A stretch of DNA of 64,000 nt. Source: Candidatus Hydrogenedens sp. (GTDB taxonomy: Bacteria; Hydrogenedentota; Hydrogenedentia; Hydrogenedentales; JAEUWI01). Below are positions 15,397 to 23,267 of the stretch, in pieces; the first letter of the stretch is position 1, and each line of letters opens with the position of its first letter. Where the stretch lies: positions 1-64,000 of the forward strand of contig WGMK01000009.1 of assembly GCA_016125095.1 (NCBI GenBank), given 5' to 3'. The notes under the pieces were generated by a model. It saw only the letters and a list, made by a program, of their open reading frames with translations. It searched no databases and had not been told where the DNA came from. A program made the position numbers and the translations under genes.

Positions 15397-17793
15397 ATGC
15401 CCTCGGCTTTCCGATATCTGCGCCCCTGGAGCGCGGTGCTGTGTGTCGCGGCCGCGATCCCCGCGTTCGCGCAAGACGCCCCGGCACCAGCACCGGCTGC
15501 GGCACCGGCTGCGGCACCGGCCGTAACGCCCGCGCAGACGCAATTCGAATTCGCCAATGGGCTGTTTCATCGCGGTTTCTTTGCCGAGGCAATCACCGAA
15601 TACGAGAAATATCTCAACGATTTTCCAGACGGGCCGAACAGCGCGATGGCGTGGTACCGCCTGGGCGAGGCCGCCTATGCCGCGCGCCAGTTCGACAAGG
15701 CGCGACAGGCCTTCGGGCAGTGTCTGGCGGCGCCACCGGACGATGCCACCCGCCAGCGCTCCGTCGCGGGTCTGGGCGAATCGCTGTATCAGATAGGCGA
15801 GTTCGGCACGGCGTTGGAAACGCTGGCCCCCTTGCTGGCGGACGGCATCGACCCGGCCCTCAAGGCGCGGGCGCTTTACCACACCGGCATGGCCGCCCGT
15901 CAGACCGGCGACAATGCCACGGCCATTGCGCGGTTGAAGGCGCTGGTCGAGGGCCTGCCCGACCAGCCACTGGCTCCTTTCGCGAAAATGCAGCTCGGGT
16001 TCGCCTATCAGGCCTCGGGAGATCTCGAAAACGCAGCCGCCATACTCACCGACGCGGCCAATACCGAAACCGACGCCGCGCTCCGCGAGGAATGCCGGTT
16101 CCAGGCGGCGGAAACCTACGCGCAGCTCGGCTGGCACAGCAGCGCGCTCGGCGCTTACGAACAGTTCCGTACGGAATTCCCCGACTCGAAACTCAAGGAG
16201 CAGGCGGAGTTCGGCTATGCGTGGTCGCTGTACCACGAGAAGCGCGACGAGGATGCGCTGACCGCGGCCACGGCCTTCGAGGCGGCCTATCCGCAGTCCG
16301 CGCGCCTGGCGCCGATGGCCTACCTCAAGGCGAATATCCTGAGCCGCATGGGCAAGCAGGACGAGGCGCTCGCCCTCTACAAGGCCATCCCGGCCACGTG
16401 GCCCGATTCGGAATACGTCGAGCGCGCGCAGTACAAAATCGCCTGGACGCATTACCTGAAGAACGAGTTCGATGCCTCGCGCCAGGCCATCAACGCCTTC
16501 CTGCAGTCCTATCCCGAATCGGCGTTCGCCGGCGATGCCGGGTATCTGCTCGGGCTGTTGCAGGTGGCATCGGGAGACTACGAGGGCGCGCAGGCGCAGT
16601 TCCTGCAGGTCGTCGAGCGCTATCCCACGAACGAGTTCGCGCCCGAGGCGTTGTATCGTGCGGCGGAATGCCAATCCCAGCTGGGGCTGTCCGGTCCGGC
16701 CGCGCAAACCTTCGAGCGCTTTGTCGCCAGCTATGCCGACCACGCCCTCGTGCCCGATGCCCGGATGCGGGCGGCCGACGAGTATTTCCGCGCAGGCGCC
16801 TACGACAAGGCGCTGGCCCAGTACGACGCCGCCGTGGCTGCCGCCACCGAACCGGCGGCGAAGGAAGACCTGCAATACCGCGCGGCGCTGGCGCTGCACA
16901 ACAAGGGCGACGCGGCGGGGAGCGTGGCGCGCTTCCAGCAGCTGTTGAGCGACTATCCGGAGAGTCCGCACCGTGCCGAGGCGCACTGCCGTATCGGCGA
17001 CTTCCTGCTCTCGGGTGGCAACGAAGGACTCAAGGCGATTACGGAATTCGAGGCGGCGCTCGAAGCGGCGGGGGAGAGCGAGTGGAAGGCGCGCGCCCTG
17101 CGAGGACTGGCGCTCGCCCGCTACGAAACCAAGGACTACGCCAACGCCGCCGATCTGTTCCTGCAGATCGCCGAGCAGAATGGCGCCTTTGCTTTGAAAG
17201 AGCAGGCCTACACCTGGACCGGGGAGTACTTCTTCGAGGCGGGCGAATGGGCCAAGGCCGCGCGCATGTACGAGGCGATGCTCAAGGCGATGCCGGAGTA
17301 TCCGAATCCCGAGCGCGTGCTCTTCCGCATCGCCGAGTGCGCCGAGCACGGAGGCGATGGCGAGGATGTACTGCCCCGGCTGCAGGCCGTGGTCGATGCC
17401 GCGCCCGACAGCGGCCTGGCGCTCGAGGCGCGTTACCGCATGGCGCGTATCCACGAATCCAAGGGCCGCACGGACGAGGCCATCGCGCTCTACGAGAAGG
17501 CCTCGCAGGCGAACAGCGGCGACATCGCCGCACGGTCGCGCTTCCGGCTGGGAGAGATCTACGAGGAGAAGGGCGAGTTCGAGGAATCCGCGCGCAGCTT
17601 CATGCAGGTGGCGATTCTCTACCTGCACGAAGAGCTTTCGTCCAAGGCGCTGCTGCGCGCCGGGCAGGCCTACGAAAAGGCCGAGAAGCCCGCGCCCGCC
17701 AAGAAGGCCTACGAGGAAGTACTCCGCGATTTCGCGGAATCGCCCGAGGCCGCAGCGGCGAAGGAGGCGCTCGCGCGCCTGAACGGGGGCTAA
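15397..17793 (+). CDS. Secreted TPR-repeat protein (Tol/CpoB-like context)
   Basis: 798 residues. A signal peptide (cut expected after AFA-QD) and a short Ala/Pro linker are followed by about 20 tetratricopeptide-like repeats, with recurrent patterns such as AITEYEKYLNDFP, ALALYKAIPATWP and ARMYEAMLKAMPEYP. TPR solenoids bind other proteins. The N-terminal repeats resemble YbgF/CpoB, the periplasmic partner of the Tol system in proteobacteria, and the position right after ExbB/ExbD fits such a role, although the protein is three times the usual CpoB length. The ATG at 15397 follows the ExbD stop by four bases. A long antisense frame over this gene is a codon-bias shadow. Confidence 0.85.
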   Translation: MPSAFRYLRPWSAVLCVAAAIPAFAQDAPAPAPAAAPAAAPAVTPAQTQFEFANGLFHRGFFAEAITEYEKYLNDFPDGPNSAMAWYRLGEAAYAARQFDKARQAFGQCLAAPPDDATRQRSVAGLGESLYQIGEFGTALETLAPLLADGIDPALKARALYHTGMAARQTGDNATAIARLKALVEGLPDQPLAPFAKMQLGFAYQASGDLENAAAILTDAANTETDAALREECRFQAAETYAQLGWHSSALGAYEQFRTEFPDSKLKEQAEFGYAWSLYHEKRDEDALTAATAFEAAYPQSARLAPMAYLKANILSRMGKQDEALALYKAIPATWPDSEYVERAQYKIAWTHYLKNEFDASRQAINAFLQSYPESAFAGDAGYLLGLLQVASGDYEGAQAQFLQVVERYPTNEFAPEALYRAAECQSQLGLSGPAAQTFERFVASYADHALVPDARMRAADEYFRAGAYDKALAQYDAAVAAATEPAAKEDLQYRAALALHNKGDAAGSVARFQQLLSDYPESPHRAEAHCRIGDFLLSGGNEGLKAITEFEAALEAAGESEWKARALRGLALARYETKDYANAADLFLQIAEQNGAFALKEQAYTWTGEYFFEAGEWAKAARMYEAMLKAMPEYPNPERVLFRIAECAEHGGDGEDVLPRLQAVVDAAPDSGLALEARYRMARIHESKGRTDEAIALYEKASQANSGDIAARSRFRLGEIYEEKGEFEESARSFMQVAILYLHEELSSKALLRAGQAYEKAEKPAPAKKAYEEVLRDFAESPEAAAAKEALARLNGG

Positions 17794-17796
17794 GCC

Positions 17797-19530
17797 ATGC
17801 CGGGCCGCCGTCTCACCTTCGTGCTTTGCGTCGCGGTCGCGGCATTGCTCTTTGCGGGTATCCTGCAAGTCGCCCCCGAAATCGTGCTGATGCGCCCGAT
17901 GCTGTCGGAGAAGTCGCCGCGAACAACCCTGTTCCGCGTGCAGCTCAAGCCCGTGTCCGCCGCCGTGCGCACCGAGCCCGCGCCCGAAGCGCGCCGGCTG
18001 GCCACGCGTCCGGGGTCGATGGAGCAGCTGATTCAGTCCGACAACGCGCCGGCATCGCTTCCGGAAGCCGTGCCCCCGGCACCCCCGGCGGCAGCCGTAG
18101 CGGACCGTGTCGCGGCCGACGCCCTCCCGAGCGAAGCAGCCATGAAGCCCGACGCGCAGAGCCTGAAGCGCGTCGACGAGCGCATCATCGAAATCGCCGC
18201 GCGCGATGCCCGCGCCGGTATCGATGCGCCGCGCAGGCTGGTGCGGCCGAGTCCGAACACCTTGCTGCCCGAAGGCGCCGAGCCGACCCTCCGCAGTCCG
18301 CTGTCCGATGACGCGGTGGCCTTGCCAATCGCCATGCCCGCCGCCAGTCTGCTGTTGGCGGAATCTCCGGCGGGCGAACCCGCCAGCATCGACGAGCGCC
18401 CGGCGTCGGCGCCGCCCGCGCCGCAGGTGCCCGCCTCGGCCGCCGATACCCTCCGCGTTTTGCCCTCCATTCAGGCCATCGAAGACGCCAAGGAGACCAG
18501 CGCGTATACGTTTATGGACGACCTGCTCGAACTGGGACTCGATGTCTATCGCCCCGATGCCGCGCAGCCGGGCTATTTCCGCCTGGTCATCCGACCGAAG
18601 CAGGGCACTGAAGTGCAGGCGCTGCCCAAGCAACTGGTTTTCGTCATCGATGCCTCACGGAGTATCCCGCAGCACAAGCTCCGCGCCTCGTGCAAGGGCG
18701 TACTGAATGCGCTCGAAGTGCTCCGCGCGGGGGATACCTTCAACATCTACCTCTTCCGCGACACGGCCACCGCCTTCAAGCCGCAGCCGGTTGCGCTCGA
18801 CGATACGACCCGCGCCGAGGCGAAGGCCTTTCTCGACGCCGCCGAGGCCTCCGGCGAGACCGACGTGTACCAGGCGCTGCTTCCCGTGGTGCAGGCGCCG
18901 CCCGCGGCGAATGGTCCCAGCATCGTGCTGCTCATCTCCGACGGCCGGCCGACCGTGGGCATCCAGGATGGACGCACGCTCATCAATGGTCTGACTTCGG
19001 ACAACGCGGATCGGCACACGGTCTTCGCCTATGCGGGCGGCAACAACGTGAATCAGCCGATGCTCGATTTGCTGGCCTACCGCAACCGCGGCGCCTCGGG
19101 CACGGCTGCTGACGTCAACGCCATGGAGGCCGGCATTCAGCAGTTCGCCCAGCGACTGCGCGACCCGATGCTGGTCAATTGCGCAGCACGCTTCGCGAGC
19201 CTTGATGCCTCAAGCGTTTTCCCGCAGCGCCTGCCCGATTTCTACGCCGGGCGCGCAGTCACGCTCTACGGCCGCTACGATCCGGCCCTGCACGAGAGCT
19301 TCGCGGTGCAGCTAACTGGCGACGCAGGCAGCGGCAAGAAAGAAGTCATTTTCCGCGCGGCCTTCGACCAGGCGCAGTCGGGCGATGCCGCCATCGCGCG
19401 CGGCTGGGCCTTCGAGAAGGCTTACCATCTCATCGGCGAGATCTCGCGCGCCGGCGAGACCCCGGAATTGCTGGCGGAACTTCGCGCCCTGAGCAAGCAG
19501 TATGGTATCCATACGTCCTACGATGAGTGA
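17797..19530 (+). CDS. Membrane-anchored von Willebrand factor A domain protein
   Basis: 577 residues. An N-terminal transmembrane helix (about 7-30) anchors a long Pro/Ala-rich periplasmic linker (about 45-220), then a vWA domain from about 275. Its metal-ion-dependent adhesion site is intact: D285-A-S287-R-S289, with a conserved threonine in GETDVYQAL and DGRPTVG further on. The architecture (inner-membrane helix, extended Pro-rich stalk, periplasmic binding domain) parallels that of TonB/TolA, and the gene occupies the position such a partner would have after ExbB/ExbD. This functional parallel is my inference. The 3-nt spacing to the TPR gene and the 8-nt overlap with the next gene indicate one operon. 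Confidence 0.8.
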   Translation: MPGRRLTFVLCVAVAALLFAGILQVAPEIVLMRPMLSEKSPRTTLFRVQLKPVSAAVRTEPAPEARRLATRPGSMEQLIQSDNAPASLPEAVPPAPPAAAVADRVAADALPSEAAMKPDAQSLKRVDERIIEIAARDARAGIDAPRRLVRPSPNTLLPEGAEPTLRSPLSDDAVALPIAMPAASLLLAESPAGEPASIDERPASAPPAPQVPASAADTLRVLPSIQAIEDAKETSAYTFMDDLLELGLDVYRPDAAQPGYFRLVIRPKQGTEVQALPKQLVFVIDASRSIPQHKLRASCKGVLNALEVLRAGDTFNIYLFRDTATAFKPQPVALDDTTRAEAKAFLDAAEASGETDVYQALLPVVQAPPAANGPSIVLLISDGRPTVGIQDGRTLINGLTSDNADRHTVFAYAGGNNVNQPMLDLLAYRNRGASGTAADVNAMEAGIQQFAQRLRDPMLVNCAARFASLDASSVFPQRLPDFYAGRAVTLYGRYDPALHESFAVQLTGDAGSGKKEVIFRAAFDQAQSGDAAIARGWAFEKAYHLIGEISRAGETPELLAELRALSKQYGIHTSYDE

Positions 19531-21193
19531 TTCTGTTGTCCTGATTCCCGTATCGCAATGGCTGTCCGCGCTTGATACGCCCGGCGGCAGCGTCCGCCGT
19601 ATGCTGGACGCTATCTATGGCACGGCCCCCCTCGACGACCGCCTGGCGCTGCTGCGTCGCGCCTTGCAGGGTTTCGCCGAGGCCTTCGGCGACGCGCCGG
19701 TGATGGTCGTTCGTGCGCCGGGCAGGCTCAATCTCCGCGGCATGCACGTGGATACCCACGGCGGCTACCTGAACCTCGTCACTCACCAGCGAGAGATCGT
19801 CGTGGTGGCCGCGCCCAGCGCCGACGGCGTTTCCCGCTGGCGCAACGACCGAAATGAGCACGCGCCGTTTGAACTCGACCTGCGCGGCATCGACCCGCAC
19901 CAGTGTGAGTCGGCGTGGGTCGACTACATCGGTACCGCGAACGTGCGTGCGCGAGTCGATGCGCACCAGGGCAGTTGGGCCGCCTATATTGAGGGCGCAT
20001 TGTTGCGCGCGGCCCGCGCAAGCGAAAGCTCCCCGGCCGAGGTGGCGCTGAATGCCTACGTCGCCAGCGACCTTCCGGAGGGCGCGGCGGTCAGCTCGAG
20101 CGCGGCGCTTTGCCTCGCGGTGTTCCTCGCGGCCTGCGGCGCGCGCGGGTTCGAGCCGACGCCCGCCGAGCAGATTCTCGCCACACGCGACGCCGAATGG
20201 TATACCGGCGCCCGCACTGGCACCAGCGACCCCGCCGCCATGGTACTGGGTGCAACGGGCGAACTGGTGCATGTGGCGCTGTTGGCGGAGAAATTCAGCA
20301 TTGCCCACGCGGAGAGGCTGGTCTGGCCGGCGGACGACGTGGTGGTCCTGACCGTGCATTCTCACACGCAGCGTCGCCTGGCCGGGGCGGAGCTGCTCGC
20401 CTACACCACCAACCGCTTCGCCTATTCCGTCGCACTGGAGGTCTTCCGGCAAGAGATGCAGGGTCTCGGCTTCGCCGATATCCGCGTCGAGATGATCGAC
20501 CGGCTCGCCCACATTCAGCCCGATTTCTTCGGCGGCATCCGCACGCTGGCTGGCATTCTCTCCCGCGTGCCCGAGATTTCCTCCATCGAGGCGCTCCGCG
20601 CCCGCTACAACCTGCCGGACCTCGATGCGCTCGTCACGCGCTACTTCGGCACGCACGAGCCGCCCGAGGTTATCGGCGTGCGGGGACCGCTGGTGTTCGG
20701 TATTGCGGAATCGCACCGTGCGCGGCTCTTCCGCCAGCGCCTGGCCGACCGCGATTTTCCGGGGTTGGGGGCACTGATGACGGCGGGCCACAACGGCGAC
20801 CGCGTGCGCACGCCTGGCGGTACGCAGCCCTACGACCGTAGCGTCTCGCTTGCCGCCGTCGCCCATCTGGCCGACGAATCGATTCTGCTGGAGAACCTGC
20901 CCGGCGATTACGGCGCCAGCAGTCCGGTGCTCGATGCACTGGTCGACGCCGCGCTGGAAGCCGGCAGTCTCGGCGCCAGCCTCACCGGCGCAGGCATCGC
21001 CGGCAGCGTCATCGCCCTCGCGCGCGAGGACGAGGCGGAGGCTGTCATGCAAGCCCTGCGGGCGACGTTGTCGTCGGAGCGCTATGCACGAACGGCAGGC
21101 TGGCCGTCCGCCCTCGACGCGGACACGGCAGAGAAATCGGTCGAGGTAAACCACATCACCGCACCCGCAGGCATCCTGCCTCTTTCCGTCTAA
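19523..21193 (+). CDS. GHMP-family sugar kinase related to galactokinase (substrate unknown)
   Basis: 556 residues, longer than ordinary galactokinase (about 390). The substrate motif reads GRLNLRGMHVDTHGG (67-81), where galactokinases have GRVNLIGEHTDYNGG: the sugar-binding Glu is Met74, while His75 and Asp77 are kept. The ATP motif LPEGAAVSSSAAL, a candidate catalytic Asp in GTSDPAA and the C-terminal SLTGAGIAGSV are present, so it should be an active kinase. It probably acts on a sugar or sugar acid other than galactose; a canonical galK lies at 52510. The ATG at 19523 overlaps the end of the vWA gene. It is the last gene of the long plus-strand block. Confidence 0.75.
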   Translation: MSDSVVLIPVSQWLSALDTPGGSVRRMLDAIYGTAPLDDRLALLRRALQGFAEAFGDAPVMVVRAPGRLNLRGMHVDTHGGYLNLVTHQREIVVVAAPSADGVSRWRNDRNEHAPFELDLRGIDPHQCESAWVDYIGTANVRARVDAHQGSWAAYIEGALLRAARASESSPAEVALNAYVASDLPEGAAVSSSAALCLAVFLAACGARGFEPTPAEQILATRDAEWYTGARTGTSDPAAMVLGATGELVHVALLAEKFSIAHAERLVWPADDVVVLTVHSHTQRRLAGAELLAYTTNRFAYSVALEVFRQEMQGLGFADIRVEMIDRLAHIQPDFFGGIRTLAGILSRVPEISSIEALRARYNLPDLDALVTRYFGTHEPPEVIGVRGPLVFGIAESHRARLFRQRLADRDFPGLGALMTAGHNGDRVRTPGGTQPYDRSVSLAAVAHLADESILLENLPGDYGASSPVLDALVDAALEAGSLGASLTGAGIAGSVIALAREDEAEAVMQALRATLSSERYARTAGWPSALDADTAEKSVEVNHITAPAGILPLSV

Positions 21194-21256
21194 TCTCTTC
21201 TGCTGAACCGTGCGACCGCATTCTTTTCAGGATTGTTAATTACGCAAATAATCTGA

Positions 21257-21285
21257 TGGACATTCCTGCGACTCTGTGGTATACA
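21257..21285 (+). promoter_or_regulatory. Strong promoter of the signalling operon
   Basis: TGGACA (21257-21262), 17-nt spacer, TATACA (21280-21285), with the extended -10 dinucleotide TG one base upstream. Transcription should begin near 21292, about 50 nt before the histidine kinase start. Confidence 0.65.
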
Positions 21286-21342
21286 TACACCCGGAGAGAA
21301 TAGCGCGTAGGAATTGCAGCATGCGCATACGTAGCGCACACG

Positions 21343-22815
21343 ATGTACCCGCCCACAAGGGGGGGAGTGCGGACCGCTGTTTTCGGCGCAGCGGGGCGAT
21401 TTGAGTTGCCGGGCGAGACGACATTCCGGCCCCTGCTTGCTACGGCTTGGGCCCTGGCCGGGCTGTCGCTGGCGATGTTCTTCGCGGCCGTATATTCCTA
21501 CCAGTCCCTTCGAGGTGACTTCGAGCTCATCCAGCGATCTCGCGATTTCGATGGACTCCGCTACCAGCTTTTTTCGCTCTTGAAGGATGCGGAGACGGGA
21601 CAGCGAGGGTTCCTGCTGACCCACGACCCGCAATATCTCGCGCCTTACGAAGCGGCCTTGGCCGGCATTCCGGTCTTGCTTGACCGGTTGTCCTGGGCCG
21701 AGACAAGTCCTGATAAGGAGCGACTCGCAATCGAGATGCGGGCGGCGCTGACCGCGAAACTGGATGAAGTTGAGCACGTCTTGAAGTTGGATGCCGCTTC
21801 ACCCGAGTCGGCCATGTCCCACCTGCGCACAGGACGCGGCAAGCGCCTTATGGACCGCTTGCGGACCATCTTCGAGCAGATGGAAACGTTGCAGGCCGAT
21901 ACTATGGCGCGGCTCTACGCGCGCAACGCGCGGGATGCCCGCCTGACCATGGGCTTCATGGGCACCGGCGTGTTGCTGGTAATCCTCGCGTGCGTGCTGG
22001 TGTACCTGAGCCAGCGACGCGAAGCGCGGATCCGCCAACGTCTCCTGGTCAGGGCCGAGGACTATGCAGAGGAATTAGCCGAAGTCAACAATTCGCTGAC
22101 GCGCGCCAACGATGAACTAAAGATATTCGCCTACGTCGCGTCGCACGATTTGCAGGAGCCGCTGCGCTCCATCTCCGGTTACGTGCAGTTGCTTCTACGC
22201 CGGTACGAGGCCCAGTTGGACGAGAAGGCGGTGGGCTATATCGGAAAATCGGTGGCAGCAACGCGGCGCATGCAGGAATTGATCGACGGGCTGCTGCTCT
22301 ATACGCGCATCGGCACGCGCGAACTGAGCCCGGAATTCGTGTCCCTTAACGAAGTGTTAGCCGAAGTGATGGCAAACCTCGCAGCAAGCGCCGAGAAATC
22401 CAACGCAGTCGTCGCAGTAGAAGAATTGCCCGAGGTCTTGGGCGATCGCGTACAGCTGCGGCAGTTGTTTCAGAACCTCATCTCCAATGCGATCAAGTTC
22501 CGCTCGGAAGCGTCGCCCGAAATTCGCGTGTCGGCCGTACCCGACGGAAGCAGCGGCCCGGAGACTGTGCAAGTGCGCGTGCAGGATAACGGCATCGGCA
22601 TCGACCCGCAATTTGCGGATCGTGTGTTCAAGGTGTTTCAGCGCCTCCACGCCCGACAAGATTACCCCGGCACGGGGATCGGCCTCGCCATCTGCAAGCG
22701 GATTGTCGAACGCCATGGCGGCGAGCTTTGGCTGGAATCCGAGCCCGGCCGCGGTTCGAGCTTTATCTTCACCTTAACCCCCTATTCGGAGCAGGCCCTG
22801 AAGGAGGCTTCTTGA
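21343..22815 (+). CDS. CHASE3-domain sensor histidine kinase
   Basis: 490 residues. Two transmembrane helices (about 30-52 and 205-225) flank a periplasmic CHASE3 domain with the family motif DAETGQRGFLLT. A coiled segment leads to the dimerisation/phosphoacceptor helix, YVASHDLQEPLRSI, with the phosphorylated His, then an ATPase domain with N box NLISNAIKF, G1 box DNGIGI and G2 box GTGIGLAICKRIV. The SHDLQEPLR form of the H box is typical of bacteriophytochrome-like kinases. No strong Shine-Dalgarno lies before the ATG at 21343. The stop overlaps the response regulator start. Confidence 0.9.
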   Translation: MYPPTRGGVRTAVFGAAGRFELPGETTFRPLLATAWALAGLSLAMFFAAVYSYQSLRGDFELIQRSRDFDGLRYQLFSLLKDAETGQRGFLLTHDPQYLAPYEAALAGIPVLLDRLSWAETSPDKERLAIEMRAALTAKLDEVEHVLKLDAASPESAMSHLRTGRGKRLMDRLRTIFEQMETLQADTMARLYARNARDARLTMGFMGTGVLLVILACVLVYLSQRREARIRQRLLVRAEDYAEELAEVNNSLTRANDELKIFAYVASHDLQEPLRSISGYVQLLLRRYEAQLDEKAVGYIGKSVAATRRMQELIDGLLLYTRIGTRELSPEFVSLNEVLAEVMANLAASAEKSNAVVAVEELPEVLGDRVQLRQLFQNLISNAIKFRSEASPEIRVSAVPDGSSGPETVQVRVQDNGIGIDPQFADRVFKVFQRLHARQDYPGTGIGLAICKRIVERHGGELWLESEPGRGSSFIFTLTPYSEQALKEAS

Positions 22816-23255
22816 TGCCCATCCATGTGCTGATGGCGGAAGACAACGCGGACGACGCGGAATTGACCCACGAGGCCCTGGTCGATTCCAAGCTGGCCAT
22901 CTCGCTGCACCATGTGACTGACGGCGTGGAGGCGCTCGCGTTCCTGCGCAAGCAGCCGCCCTACGAAAAGGCGCAGACCCCGGACCTCGTGCTGCTGGAT
23001 CTGAACATGCCCCGCAAGGACGGGCGCGAGGTGCTGCGGGAATTGCGCGGCGACCCTGCGCTCCGGCACCTCCCGGTGGTGATTCTTACGACGTCGGGCG
23101 CCGACGAAGACGTGGAGGCCGCGTATGAACTGAGTGCCAATTGCTACATCCAGAAGCCGGTCGATTTCGAACAGTTCATTCATGTGGTTCAGGCCATCGA
23201 GCACTTCTGGTTCACGGTGGTCAAATTGCCGCATGGGCATCCTGAACGCGCTTAG
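22815..23255 (+). CDS. Single-domain response regulator (Rcp1/CheY-like)
   Basis: 146 residues, a receiver domain only. The acidic pocket is EDNADD, the phosphoacceptor Asp lies in LLDLNMPRKDG, then TTS and the conserved Lys in QKPVDF. Rcp1-type regulators with NMPRKDG partner bacteriophytochrome-like kinases, which fits the TGATG overlap with the upstream kinase gene. With no output domain, it probably passes the phosphate on or acts by protein contact. Confidence 0.93.
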   Translation: MPIHVLMAEDNADDAELTHEALVDSKLAISLHHVTDGVEALAFLRKQPPYEKAQTPDLVLLDLNMPRKDGREVLRELRGDPALRHLPVVILTTSGADEDVEAAYELSANCYIQKPVDFEQFIHVVQAIEHFWFTVVKLPHGHPERA

Positions 23256-23267
23256 GGAGTTTTGTGA

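Noticed and set aside
15271..18633. 1120-codon open frame on the minus strand
   Set aside because: It runs antisense to the TPR and vWA genes in a GC-rich region; it has no ribosome-binding site, no family motif, and is explained by the G/C third-position bias of the real genes.
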